Shown piece by piece: positions 43,242-51,481 of a DNA stretch of 64,000 nucleotides (position 1 is its first letter; the number at the start of each line of letters is the position of its first letter). Under the pieces are notes generated by a model. The model was not told the origin of the DNA, searched no databases, and was given only the letters and a program-made list of their open reading frames with translations. Position numbers and translations under genes: made by a program. This DNA is from Deltaproteobacteria bacterium UBA5205 (GTDB lineage Bacteria; Desulfobacterota; Syntrophorhabdia; Syntrophorhabdales; Syntrophorhabdaceae): NCBI GenBank assembly GCA_002412715.1, contig DHVP01000017.1, positions 95,658 through 159,657 of the forward strand, in the 5' to 3' direction.

Positions 43242-44405
43242 ATGGTAAAAAATATCTCGATCAAAGGTATCGAGTTTTCGGGGATTGCTTCGGGGATCAA
43301 GTCTGAAGGACTCGATCTCGGTCTCGTCGTCTTTCGCGAGGAGATGAACGTCCTTACCGCCTATACCCGCAACCGGGTGAAGGCGGCTCACATCCTTTAT
43401 GACCGCAGAGTCGACAAAGGGACCGTAAGGGCGCTCGTCGCAAACAGCGGCTGTGCAAACGCCTGTACAGGAAAGGAAGGCGTAGGCGATCTGTCGGCTA
43501 TCTCAAAGGTTCTGGCGCCGTTTGTCAGTGCCCAACCCGACCAGGTGCTCTTTGCCTGCACAGGCGTTATCGGCAAAAGGCTACCCGTCGATTCCATCAT
43601 ATCCGCCCTGCCCCGCGCGGCAGGCAGCACGAAAGAGTCCGGTGTCGACGAATTCGCCCGGGCCATCATGACGACGGATACCTATCCCAAAATCGTGCAG
43701 GCGACATGCAAGGGAAAAAAGACATATAAAGTCGTTGGCGTTGCCAAGGGTTCCGGTATGATCAACCCGCTCTTTGCGACGATGCTTGCCTTCGTTTTTA
43801 CCGACTTCCCGGTTTCGCCCGAAACGGTCAGGCGTGCGTTTATCCAATCTGTCAGGGACAGCTTCGAGCGCATAACCGTTGACGGGGAATGCAGTACTAA
43901 CGACACGATCATGCTTTTCACCCGTCAGGGCGACGAGGACAGCCAGGCCCTGGAGTCATTCAAAGAGGCCCTTGGGACCGTACTCAAAGAGCTTTCAATG
44001 CTGGTTGTACGGGACGGCGAAGGGGCCACGAAGGTCGCCCATATTATTGTAAAAGGGTCCAAAAAGAAAGAATGGGCCGAGAGAATCGCCCGGCGCATCG
44101 CCCTGTCGCCTCTCACGAAGACAGCCTTCTTCGGCAGCGATCCCAACTGGGGGCGTATAATAGCGGCGGCCGGTGACGCCGGCGTGCCCCTCAACCCTTC
44201 AAAGGTGGATATCTCCCTTCAGGGCGAAGTGATCGCGAAGGGCGGCACCGAAGTCCCCTTCGATGAGAAGGTGTTAAAAAAACTCATGGACAGGAAAGAG
44301 ATATCCGTCATCGTCGATCTCAACGAAGGCAAGGCATCCTTCGACATCTATACGACCGACCTCACCTACGATTACGTCAAGATCAATGCATCCTATAGAA
44401 GCTAG
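43242..44405 (+). CDS. argJ: Bifunctional ornithine acetyltransferase / N-acetylglutamate synthase
   Basis: 387 aa from ATG 43242; GTG 43233 in the same frame is an alternative. The Ntn-type fold carries the self-cleavage site at the Thr of KGSGMINPLFATMLAF near 180; the resulting alpha and beta chains form the enzyme. SDPNWGRIIAAAGDAG near 300 and the C-terminal NASYRS are typical. It transfers acetyl from N-acetylornithine to glutamate in arginine synthesis. No other arg gene is nearby. Confidence 0.93.
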   Translation: MVKNISIKGIEFSGIASGIKSEGLDLGLVVFREEMNVLTAYTRNRVKAAHILYDRRVDKGTVRALVANSGCANACTGKEGVGDLSAISKVLAPFVSAQPDQVLFACTGVIGKRLPVDSIISALPRAAGSTKESGVDEFARAIMTTDTYPKIVQATCKGKKTYKVVGVAKGSGMINPLFATMLAFVFTDFPVSPETVRRAFIQSVRDSFERITVDGECSTNDTIMLFTRQGDEDSQALESFKEALGTVLKELSMLVVRDGEGATKVAHIIVKGSKKKEWAERIARRIALSPLTKTAFFGSDPNWGRIIAAAGDAGVPLNPSKVDISLQGEVIAKGGTEVPFDEKVLKKLMDRKEISVIVDLNEGKASFDIYTTDLTYDYVKINASYRS

Positions 44406-44611
44406 AGGCGGGTTTGGTTCCGGATTCCGGGTGCTGCGTTTTATGTTTTATGTTCTACATATGGAGCATAAAACACGGGGCGTGTCATTTCATACCTGAC
44501 AATAGAGCATCCAAACTAACCCAGGAGTTTTCATGAGCGGGAACGTGAAACCCGGAGCCTCAAGGCGCCCCTTTCCTTTCCCGCCTCCATCCTGTATAAT
44601 GTTCGCATCCA

Positions 44612-45343
44612 ATGGAAAAGCTCATCGTTATACCCGCGCGATACGAATCGACAAGGCTTCCCGGAAAACCCCTCCTTGAGATCGCCGGAAAGCCCCTTAT
44701 CCGTCTGGTTTATGAACGCGCCGGCGAATCCCGGCTGAAGGACCGGATTATCGTCGCGACCGACGATGAGCGCATCGCGGAAGCAGTTTCGTCTTTCGGT
44801 GCCGAGGCGGTCATGACAAGCCCCTCCTGCAAGAGTGGAACCGACAGGGTATTTGAGGCCATAAAGGAAAAGGAGGCCGACATCATCATCAACCTCCAAG
44901 GTGACGAACCCTTTATTCGACCCGATATGGCAGACCTGCTCTTTTCGGTAATGGAGAAAGAGGACCTCGATATGGCCACCCTCTGCTGTCCCATTGCCAA
45001 CGATAATGAATATCACGACCCCAACACGGTGAAGGTCGTCCTCGACAGGCATGGTTTCGCCCTCTACTTTTCCCGATCGCCCATCCCCTACCTCAGGAAC
45101 AGTTCCAACAGGCCTCTGCTTTACAAACATATCGGCATCTATGCATTTAAACGGGACTTCCTGGTGCGCTTTGTGGCGATGCCAAAGAGCAGGCTCGAAG
45201 AGATGGAATCCCTTGAACAGCTTCGTGTCCTCGAGAACGGCTTCAGGATAAAAGTGCTCACCACCCACTATGACGGGTTCGGCATAGATACACTGGCCGA
45301 TCTCGAACGGGCCAGACTCGTCCTCGACAAAAAGATAATGTGA
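44612..45343 (+). CDS. kdsB: CMP-KDO synthetase (3-deoxy-manno-octulosonate cytidylyltransferase)
   Basis: 243 aa, normal length. The nucleotide-binding start is VIPARYESTRLPGKPLLEI; further motifs are VATDDERI, SGTDRVFEA and INLQGDEPFI, and the C-terminus has IDTLADLERA. It activates KDO for lipopolysaccharide core synthesis, which proves an outer membrane with LPS. It stands alone after a gap that contains a small GTTTTATG...CATAAAAC dyad (44439-44475). Confidence 0.95.
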   Translation: MEKLIVIPARYESTRLPGKPLLEIAGKPLIRLVYERAGESRLKDRIIVATDDERIAEAVSSFGAEAVMTSPSCKSGTDRVFEAIKEKEADIIINLQGDEPFIRPDMADLLFSVMEKEDLDMATLCCPIANDNEYHDPNTVKVVLDRHGFALYFSRSPIPYLRNSSNRPLLYKHIGIYAFKRDFLVRFVAMPKSRLEEMESLEQLRVLENGFRIKVLTTHYDGFGIDTLADLERARLVLDKKIM

Positions 45344-45474
45344 CTCCGCTTCCTTCCCCGGGCAGGGTTTATTCCATTCCATTATTCCGGTAATATCGAA
45401 CCATCAAGATCTGGTAAACCTTTTGCGGGCGGGTTTTCAGGAGCTACGTGTATAACGATAGAGAATGGTTTTGC

Positions 45475-45503
45475 TTTACAAATGAACAGACTGGTTGTAA
45501 AAT
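45475..45503 (+). promoter_or_regulatory. Putative promoter of the kaiC-kaiB-kinase operon
   Basis: TTTACA (45475-45480) and TAAAAT (45498-45503) with a 17-nt spacer, about 100 nt before the kaiC start. Confidence 0.45.
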
Positions 45504-45558
45504 CGAAATGATAAATAATTTCGCAAATTGTCCTGCAAGGCTCGCGGCCATAAAAATT

Positions 45559-45574
45559 ATTCACATACGTGAAT
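45559..45574. promoter_or_regulatory. Short dyad in the kaiC leader
   Basis: ATTCAC-ATAC-GTGAAT, a 6-4-6 inverted repeat 28 nt before the kaiC start codon. It is a candidate operator. Confidence 0.3.
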
Positions 45575-45602
45575 TCCACTATCACATAGGGGGTAACGAA
45601 TT

Positions 45603-47318
45603 GTGAAAGCACGAAAGACCGCTTCACAAACGCTCCGGCTTGAAAAGTGTCCCACCGGCATCACCGGCCTCGACGAGATCACCAAAGGTGGATTACCGAA
45701 AGGACGCCCGACCCTCGTTGCAGGAGGCGCGGGCTCCGGCAAAACTCTTCTTGCCCTCGAGTTCCTCGTAAAGGGTGCGACCTTGTACGATGAGCCCGGC
45801 GTCTTCATGGCCTTCGAGGAGACGGCCCCTGAATTAGCGACGAACGTAAACTCCCTGGGGTTCGATCTCACCGGTCTCGTAAAGCGGAAGAAGCTCGCTA
45901 TCGATTATGTCTACATCGAGCGCTCCGAGATCGAGGAGACAGGAGAGTATGATTTAGAGGGGCTCTTCATCAGGCTCGGCCATGCCATCGATACTATAAA
46001 GGCGAAGCGCGTCGTCCTCGATACCCTGGAGGTCCTCTTCGCGGGTCTCCCGAACGAATCGATCTTGAGAGCGGAGCTGAGAAGGCTCTTGCGCTTCCTC
46101 AAGGAGAAACGTGTAACCGCCATCGTGACCGCAGAGCGAGGCATAGACCGCTTCACCCGTCACGGCCTCGAAGAGTACGTGGCGGACTGCGTCATTCTCC
46201 TGGATCACAGGGTCACCGAACAGATATCCACACGACGCCTGAGGGTCGCCAAGTACCGGGGATCCGCTCACGGAACCAATGAGTACCCTTTCCTCATCGA
46301 TCAGGAAGGCGTCTCAGTACTTCCCGTCACCTCTCTCGGTCTTGACCATGGCGTGTCATCGAAGAGGATATCGACCGGCATAGACCGGCTCGACGCCATG
46401 TTCGGGGGCAAGGGCTACTTCCGGGGGTCGAGCATCCTTGTCTCCGGTAGTTCGGGCACGGGGAAATCGACCATGGCCGCCCACTTCGCGGAGGCTGCGT
46501 GCAAACGCGGCGAACGGTGCGTGTATCTCGCCTTCGAAGAATCCCCTCAACAGCTTGCAAGAAACATGAGCTCCGTGGGGATCGGCCTCAAACCCTTTAT
46601 CGACAAGAAGCTCCTCCTCATCCGCTCGGAGAGGCCCACCTTCACAGGCCTCGAAATGCACCTCGTTGAGATAATGAAGCTCGTGAATACCTTTAACCCG
46701 CAGGTGATGGTAATGGACCCGGTCACGAACCTCATCGCCGTGGGTCTCTCCACCGACGTGAAAGCCGTACTGACCCGCCTCATCGATTTTCTGAAGATCC
46801 GGCAGGTCACGACGCTCCTTACAAGCCTCACCACAGGAGGTAACTCGACAGAGCAGACTGATATAGGCGTCTCCTCCCTCATGGATACCTGGGTCGTCCT
46901 TAAGAATACCGAGGGGGAAGGAGAGCGTAACCGCGGGATCTCTATCGTCAAGTCCCGCGGCATGGCCCACTCCAACCAGTTCCGCGAATTCCGCATTACC
47001 GATAAGGGATTTGCCCTGGAAGATGTTTCCCTGGCGGAGTTCGGTGGCCTGACAGGGGCGGCTCGTGCGGAGCAAGAGGCAAATGAAGCCGCCCTATCCT
47101 TTGCCCGCACGCAGGAGATAGCCCGTATGAAGAAGCTGATCGAAAGGAAGCGCACCGTCCTCGAAGCCCAGCTTTCCTCCCTCCAGGCCGACTTCGAGGC
47201 CGAGGAAGAGGGGATACGAAAAAACATCGAAGAGGCGGAGGCCGGAGAACAGGAAAGGCGGAGCCGGAGAACCCGGATTGCCGGTCTACGGCAGGCGGAC
47301 ACAAAGGAGGGGAAATGA
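45603..47318 (+). CDS. KaiC-like double RecA-domain ATPase
   Basis: 571 aa, GTG start with TAGGGGG upstream. It has two RecA-type domains: CI with Walker A GGAGSGKT near 41 and MAFEETAPELATN, and CII with Walker A GSSGTGKST near 282 and LAFEESPQQLARN. The dual phosphorylation site of cyanobacterial KaiC (Ser-Thr in HISTITDT) aligns with VSSLMDT here, i.e. Ser424-Ser425. The C-terminal 60 residues form a charged coiled coil absent from cyanobacterial KaiC. It overlaps the first kaiB-like gene by 4 nt. The role is signalling with its KaiB partners and kinase; clock function is not implied, as KaiA is missing. Confidence 0.92.
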   Translation: MKARKTASQTLRLEKCPTGITGLDEITKGGLPKGRPTLVAGGAGSGKTLLALEFLVKGATLYDEPGVFMAFEETAPELATNVNSLGFDLTGLVKRKKLAIDYVYIERSEIEETGEYDLEGLFIRLGHAIDTIKAKRVVLDTLEVLFAGLPNESILRAELRRLLRFLKEKRVTAIVTAERGIDRFTRHGLEEYVADCVILLDHRVTEQISTRRLRVAKYRGSAHGTNEYPFLIDQEGVSVLPVTSLGLDHGVSSKRISTGIDRLDAMFGGKGYFRGSSILVSGSSGTGKSTMAAHFAEAACKRGERCVYLAFEESPQQLARNMSSVGIGLKPFIDKKLLLIRSERPTFTGLEMHLVEIMKLVNTFNPQVMVMDPVTNLIAVGLSTDVKAVLTRLIDFLKIRQVTTLLTSLTTGGNSTEQTDIGVSSLMDTWVVLKNTEGEGERNRGISIVKSRGMAHSNQFREFRITDKGFALEDVSLAEFGGLTGAARAEQEANEAALSFARTQEIARMKKLIERKRTVLEAQLSSLQADFEAEEEGIRKNIEEAEAGEQERRSRRTRIAGLRQADTKEGK

Positions 47319-47635
47319 AGAAGGAACCGGCTGCGAACGAGAAGGAATGGGAACTTCGGCTCTATGTCGCGGGCCAGACTCCGAAATCACTTGCTGCCTT
47401 TGCAAACCTGAAAAGGATCTGCGAAGAACACCTGGCAGGCAAGTACCGGATCGAAGTGATAGACCTTGTTCAAAACCCGTCACTGGCAGTAGGGGACCAG
47501 ATCATCGCCATCCCCACCCTCGTCCGGAAACTCCCCGAACCCATCAGGAAAATCATCGGGGATCTCTCCAACACCGAGAGGGTGCTTGTCGGTCTTGACC
47601 TTCGCCCCGTTGAAGAAGAGAGGAGACAGGCATGA
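47315..47635 (+). CDS. KaiB-like protein (first copy)
   Basis: 106 aa, thioredoxin-like KaiB fold: LRLYVAGQTPKSLAAFANLK, the EEHLAGKYRIEVIDL segment, and IAIPTLVRKLPEPIRKIIGD with the conserved cis-Pro. It ends in LVGLDLRP, as in KaiB. It should bind the upstream KaiC-like ATPase. Overlaps of 4 nt on both sides show tight coupling. Confidence 0.9.
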   Translation: MKKEPAANEKEWELRLYVAGQTPKSLAAFANLKRICEEHLAGKYRIEVIDLVQNPSLAVGDQIIAIPTLVRKLPEPIRKIIGDLSNTERVLVGLDLRPVEEERRQA

Positions 47636-48003
47636 CGAGGAAGGTGCGGGATCAGGTCGAGGTTTTTGAGGAAGCCCTCAAGGACTCGAAAAACGAAAAA
47701 TATGTGTTGCGCCTGTACGTGGCAGGCACCACGGCCAGGTCGGTGAATGCCATCCTCAATATCAAGAAGATCTGTGAAGAGCACCTCAAGGGCCGCTACG
47801 AACTTGAGGTAATCGATATCTACCAGCAGCCGACCCTCGCCAAAGGCGAGCAGATCATCGCAGCGCCCACGCTGGTAAAGAAGCTGCCCTTTCCTCTCCG
47901 TAAGTTTATCGGCAGTATGTACGACGTGGACCGGATTCTCGTGGGCCTCGATCTTAAACCCAAGAAAGAGGTCAAACCGAAACCTGACAAAAAGCAGCCA
48001 TGA
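47632..48003 (+). CDS. KaiB-like protein (second copy)
   Basis: 123 aa, the second KaiB-like protein: VLRLYVAGTTARSVNAILNI, ELEVIDIYQQPTLAKGEQII and APTLVKKLPFPLRKFIGSMY. It has an N-terminal extension of about 20 residues and a Lys-rich tail (KKEVKPKPDKKQP) not found in the first copy. The two are clearly paralogues but divergent, so they may have different partners. It overlaps the kinase gene by 4 nt. Confidence 0.9.
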   Translation: MTRKVRDQVEVFEEALKDSKNEKYVLRLYVAGTTARSVNAILNIKKICEEHLKGRYELEVIDIYQQPTLAKGEQIIAAPTLVKKLPFPLRKFIGSMYDVDRILVGLDLKPKKEVKPKPDKKQP

Positions 48004-49661
48004 AAAAGAAAAGAACTTATGAGGAGATCGAGACTGAACTGAGGGCAGCTCAGGCACGCCTTGAGGAGGTCGAGGAGACCCTCCGGGCTATCACACATAA
48101 CGAAGTCGATGCTCTCGTCGTCGATGGATCTCAGGGGTTGCAGGTGTTCACCCTTCAGAACGCAGACCAACCCTACCGCATCCTGATGGAAACAATGACC
48201 GAGGGTGCTCTCACCGTGGCAGCCGACGGCACGATCCTTTACTGCAACAGGCGGTTCGCCGAAATGCTTCGGGCACCGCTCAACAAGATTATCGGCCTGT
48301 CACTTCAAGAAATCATGCCATCCGAGGACTGGCAGGCGTTTCATGCTCTCCTCCATGCATCCGAACCGAAAGGCTGCCGGGGAGAATACCGCCTCGTCAC
48401 TCTTGGAGGCGGTGAGATTACAGCCTATGTCTCCGCACGCCCCGTCCGGCTGGAGGATGTGGAGAGCTTCTGCATTGTTGCCACCGACCTCACGGAGCAG
48501 CGCAGGCTCGAGCAGACGGTGCGCCAGTCCCAGAAATTGGAGGCCCTGGGCACGCTCGCCGGCGGTATCGCCCATGACTTCAACAACATCCTTGCCAGCA
48601 TTATGGGTTTTACCGAGATGGCGCTGGAAGACCTGGCCTCCGACAGCCGTGAGTATGGAAGATTGGGGCTGGCACTGAAAGGGGCCTACAGAGGGCGCGA
48701 TCTCGTAAAACAGATCCTTGCTTTCAGCCGTCAGAGCGAACAGGACAGGAAACCGCTGGCGTTGACCCGGACCATCGATGAAGTACTCAGGCTGCTAAGG
48801 CCTGCACTTCCATCCACGATCGAGATCATATCGAAGAATCCCACCGATGATTATCGAGCATTTGCCGACCCCGTGCAGCTGAATCAGGTCCTCACGAATC
48901 TGTGCACGAATGCGGCTCATGCCATGCGGGAGAAAGGGGGTGTGCTGGAGATAGGCATCTCAAGCACCATTGTCAGAGAGGGCAACTCTCCCTCTGTCCC
49001 TGAAATGACTCCGGGCGAATATGTTGTTCTCGAAGTGAGCGACACCGGCTGCGGAATGGAGCCCGAGACACTTGAACGGATATTCGATCCCTTTTTCACC
49101 ACAAAGAGTGAAGGCACAGGTTTGGGGCTTTCTGTTTCGTATGGCATCGTGAAGGACCATCGCGGATACATTGCCGTCGAGAGCGAACCGGGAAAAGGGT
49201 CGACGTTTCAAGTGTATTTACCGAGGTCCAAGAACACCGGGACCATCAGGAACAACAAAGACGCGCCGCTGGCGGCAGGAGGCAATGAGCGCATACTTAT
49301 GGTGGATGATGAGGATATGCTGGTTGAGCTAAATCAACAAAGACTGGCGAAACTCGGTTACAAGGTGGTTGCAACGACGAGCAGCACGGACGCACTGCAC
49401 ATATTCCGGCAGGAGCCCGATGGCTTCGATCTTGTCATCACCGACCAGACAATGCCTAATCTGACAGGGACGGAACTTGCAGCGGAACTATTGAACGTGA
49501 GAGCAAGTATCCCGATCCTTCTCTGCACGGGCCACAGCGATAAAGTTTCGCAGGAACGTGCGAGAGAAGCAGGGATCAAAGCCGTCCTCATTAAACCCCT
49601 CGACAAACGTGAGATGGCAGAGGCTGTCCGCCGGGTGCTGGACGCAGAGAAAAAAGACTGA
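48000..49661 (+). CDS. Cytoplasmic PAS hybrid histidine kinase of the Kai operon
   Basis: 553 aa without membrane segments. Order: short coiled coil (1-40), PAS (about 60-165, MTEGALTVAADGTILYCNRR), HisKA with LAGGIAHDFNNIL near 186-198, HATPase_c with SDTGCGMEPETLERIFDPF and a C-terminal receiver (about 430-550) with Asp near 480 in VITDQTMPN. It is the last gene of the overlapping kaiC-kaiB-kaiB operon. It may take input from, or be regulated by, the Kai proteins, analogous to SasA, although SasA has a KaiB-like sensor domain and this one does not. Confidence 0.92.
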   Translation: MKKKRTYEEIETELRAAQARLEEVEETLRAITHNEVDALVVDGSQGLQVFTLQNADQPYRILMETMTEGALTVAADGTILYCNRRFAEMLRAPLNKIIGLSLQEIMPSEDWQAFHALLHASEPKGCRGEYRLVTLGGGEITAYVSARPVRLEDVESFCIVATDLTEQRRLEQTVRQSQKLEALGTLAGGIAHDFNNILASIMGFTEMALEDLASDSREYGRLGLALKGAYRGRDLVKQILAFSRQSEQDRKPLALTRTIDEVLRLLRPALPSTIEIISKNPTDDYRAFADPVQLNQVLTNLCTNAAHAMREKGGVLEIGISSTIVREGNSPSVPEMTPGEYVVLEVSDTGCGMEPETLERIFDPFFTTKSEGTGLGLSVSYGIVKDHRGYIAVESEPGKGSTFQVYLPRSKNTGTIRNNKDAPLAAGGNERILMVDDEDMLVELNQQRLAKLGYKVVATTSSTDALHIFRQEPDGFDLVITDQTMPNLTGTELAAELLNVRASIPILLCTGHSDKVSQERAREAGIKAVLIKPLDKREMAEAVRRVLDAEKKD

Positions 49662-49667
49662 AACGGG

Positions 49668-49722
49668 GCAAGATAAGGCTGTCCCTGTCTCCTCTTGTCA
49701 AAGAGACGGTGCAGCTCCTTAA
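49668..49722 (+). pseudogene. Fragment of a hybrid histidine kinase
   Basis: Reads KIRLSLSPLVKETVQLLK, which matches the linker after HisKA in the kinase at 8756-11743 (PLSPLVKETAQLLR). Nothing else of the gene is left. It begins just after the stop of the Kai-operon kinase. Confidence 0.5.
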
Positions 49723-49730
49723 GAGTGTGT

Positions 49731-50015
49731 TTACCGGCGCGGAATTCGGCCACTCTGATTTCCTGAATGTTGCCAGCTTCTCCTGCCGTATGGAATTCCC
49801 AGCTTGCTCATCTTCGTCCTGAGAGTATTTGGATGAAGCCCGAGGAGTTGGGCGGCTCCTCTCGGCCCGTTGATCTTGCCGCCAGCCATCTGCAAAGCCT
49901 GCCTGATGTGCTGGGCAATTATCTCGTCCAGATACCTTTGGCCTGCGTTACGCCCTTTCCATTCCCCGGTCAGAGGTGTGGGCTGCCCTTGCGCTCCAGG
50001 ACCTTTTGCTTGAGT
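49731..50015 (-). pseudogene. C-terminal fragment of an NtrC-family sigma-54 regulator
   Basis: On the minus strand the frame reads RYLDEIIAQHIRQALQMAGG, then KINGPRGAAQLLGLHPNTL and RTKMSKLGIPYGRR before a TAA stop. This is the Fis-type HTH that ends NtrC-like enhancer-binding proteins. The AAA+ and receiver domains are missing and an in-frame stop lies just upstream. It is a truncated gene without a usable start. Confidence 0.75.
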
Positions 50016-50030
50016 TCATCGTGTTGGGCA

Positions 50031-50309
50031 TCACTGGTATATTTCTCGCCTGTGCCCGATACGGACCACGAGGATCACGAGCTCCTTTTCCCTCTTCTCA
50101 AAGATAACCCGGTAGCTGCCTACCCGGAGCCTGTAGCAACCCACAATGGCGCCTGACAGCCTGGTGATGTTGTTCGCGAGGGCGCCGGGGTTCCTGGCGA
50201 GGAGGATAAGCTTTTCTTTGATGATCTTCTGGAACGGGGGGGCGATTCTTTCGAGATCCCGGGAAGCTCTCTCCACGAATTTGAGAGAATAGACGGCGCT
50301 AGATCCCAA
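50031..50309 (-). CDS. RelE/ParE-type toxin
   Basis: 92 aa. YSLKFVERASRDLERIAPPF at the N-terminus and a central LSGAIVGCYRLRVGSYRVIF segment match the RelE/ParE fold. The C-terminus has LVVRIGHRREIYQ, the His/Arg/Tyr-containing end typical of the mRNA-cleaving RelE branch. It is likely a ribosome-dependent mRNase, neutralised by the antitoxin whose gene overlaps it by 11 nt. Confidence 0.9.
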   Translation of the reverse strand: MGSSAVYSLKFVERASRDLERIAPPFQKIIKEKLILLARNPGALANNITRLSGAIVGCYRLRVGSYRVIFEKREKELVILVVRIGHRREIYQ

Positions 50310-50523
50310 GTCTTTTCCAGACTTCTTCGGCGTCTATTATTCTATCCCGTCCCTCTTCGACGTCCTTCACGCGTTTCCGGACTATTTCCAGGTCCAGGAG
50401 ATCAAAATAAGCTGTGAGGGCTTTTTCTATGATGGTACTCTTCTTCTCGCCCAGCTCACCTGCTATGGATTCCAGTTCCCGGGAAATATCCTGGTCAAGG
50501 GTTATGTTGTGTCTGGTCTGCAT
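50299..50523 (-). CDS. Ribbon-helix-helix-type antitoxin
   Basis: 74 aa. The N-terminus RHNITLDQDISRELESIAGE and KKSTIIEKALTAYFDL resemble a ribbon-helix-helix DNA-binding domain; the acidic C-terminal tail (RVKDVEEGRDRIIDAEEVWKR, about 53-72) should wrap the toxin. It precedes the toxin gene with overlap, the usual order. It likely represses its own promoter. Confidence 0.88.
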   Translation of the reverse strand: MQTRHNITLDQDISRELESIAGELGEKKSTIIEKALTAYFDLLDLEIVRKRVKDVEEGRDRIIDAEEVWKRLGI

Positions 50524-50544
50524 GTGTCACCTCTCGATACACAC

Positions 50545-50572
50545 ATTATACACATATTTCGTGCAGTGTCAA
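50545..50572 (-). promoter_or_regulatory. Near-consensus promoter of the toxin-antitoxin pair
   Basis: On the minus strand a perfect TTGACA (50572-50567) and a perfect TATAAT (50550-50545) with a 16-nt spacer lie 22 nt before the antitoxin ATG. Repeated ACACA words around the -10 (TACACACATTATACACAT) could be the antitoxin operator. A GAGGTG Shine-Dalgarno follows. Confidence 0.8.
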
Positions 50573-50581
50573 TGGAACAGG

Positions 50582-50692
50582 ATGGAGATCTATTACCGGC
50601 AGGCAAATCTGAGCAAGACAATCATTCCCGACGGCGGCGAGGTCGTCCGGATCGACGGCAAACAAGTCTGCAGGCGGCCGAATCGGGAATAG
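50582..50692 (+). CDS. Possible small protein of 36 residues
   Basis: The frame starts MEIYYRQANLSKTIIPDGGE and ends in RRPNRE. GGAACAGG lies just upstream. The composition looks protein-like and I vaguely know such small acidic-basic proteins from related genomes, but I cannot name a family. Confidence 0.3.
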   Translation: MEIYYRQANLSKTIIPDGGEVVRIDGKQVCRRPNRE

Positions 50693-50706
50693 GCCCGAAC
50701 CGGTGG

Positions 50707-50946
50707 CTACCTTTGAGGCGGATGGGGATCCTTCCGGGGAGGGACTGTATTCTTGCCCCTGATCAAGCCATCTTCACCCTTTATCGTGAGTTTGCCTCCC
50801 CCCTCGTTCTCCAGCATATCCCGGGCGCTGGCGATCGCCTCTTCCTGCATTCTATGGAAGGTCGACGGCCTCTTCTCGCCCTGGAGCTTGTTTGCCCAGG
50901 AACCATCGCGCTCCTTGTACACTATCCTGTTGGCTGATATACTCAT
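50707..50946 (-). CDS. DUF2188-like small protein
   Basis: 79 aa from ATG 50946, chosen because GAGGAGG lies 6 nt upstream; a longer frame adds unrelated sequence. The pattern RIVYKERDGSWANKLQGEKR, STFHRMQEEAIASARDML and GGKLTIKGEDGLIRGKNT is that of the DUF2188 family (two strands with a central helix). The function of the family is unknown. It may be monocistronic. Confidence 0.75.
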   Translation of the reverse strand: MSISANRIVYKERDGSWANKLQGEKRPSTFHRMQEEAIASARDMLENEGGGKLTIKGEDGLIRGKNTVPPRKDPHPPQR

Positions 50947-51308
50947 TTTTGCCTCCTCAATGAAGTCGCCGTGGAGCAGACCCGATAAGCTCGGAGGAGA
51001 CTCGCTTTTAAGTTGAACCACGGCAAAGCAGACGCTAGCTGTTAGCAGAACACCCGATAAAATACCTGATGGGGAGGAGCCTGTCTGTCGCCTTCTGAAC
51101 AATTGTCCTGTAGTCTTTTCGGGCTACAGCAGCCACCACCTACGGGCCGCCCGCCTTGTCTGGTCAGAGCAAGACCTTGTTATCGTGTTATTTATGGAAA
51201 ACGGCCGGATGCAACGTTCGTTCAGGTTTTGCCAGGGCAGTGGATGCACCCGAGGCAATGCAAAGGTATTGATGGGGCTCAGCAGTTCCAACCCCCCTGA
51301 GAAGATAA
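50947..51308. other. Gap without supported gene
   Basis: Open frames cross this stretch, but none has a good start or a recognisable family. It lies inside the decayed zone between the toxin-antitoxin pair and the tRNA. Confidence 0.4.
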
Positions 51309-51335
51309 AAAAAGCTACCCAACAGAGGGGTTAAT
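51309..51335 (-). terminator. Possible terminator of tRNA-Leu
   Basis: On the minus strand AACCCCTCTGTTGGGTAGC can form a short hairpin (ACCC/GGGT) and runs into seven T. It is 26 nt downstream of the tRNA 3' end. Confidence 0.4.
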
Positions 51336-51360
51336 GTCGAGGATAAGGTCTCGATTTTAT

Positions 51361-51448
51361 TGGTGCCGGAGGCGGGGCTTGAACCCGCATGACCGCAAGG
51401 GTCACCGGATTTTGAGTCCGGCGCGTCTGCCACTTCCACCACTCCGGC
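51361..51448 (-). tRNA. tRNA-Leu (anticodon CAA)
   Basis: 88 nt with encoded CCA. The acceptor stem is GCCGGAG/CTCCGGC; the anticodon loop reads CTCAAAA with anticodon CAA (codon UUG). A long variable arm (GTGACC..GGTCAT) and the T loop GTTCAAGCC identify a class II tRNA. Leu(CAA) serves UUG, a codon also used as start in several genes here (ilvB, ilvN, psd, arnD). Confidence 0.97.
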
Positions 51449-51481
51449 GTGCCTAATATTAAGGGCTTTTTTCGTCCCTTG

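Noticed and set aside
51188..51442. Minus-strand frame beginning MVEVADAPDSKSGDPCG
   Set aside because: It is the translated tRNA-Leu gene plus flank, a well-known false protein.
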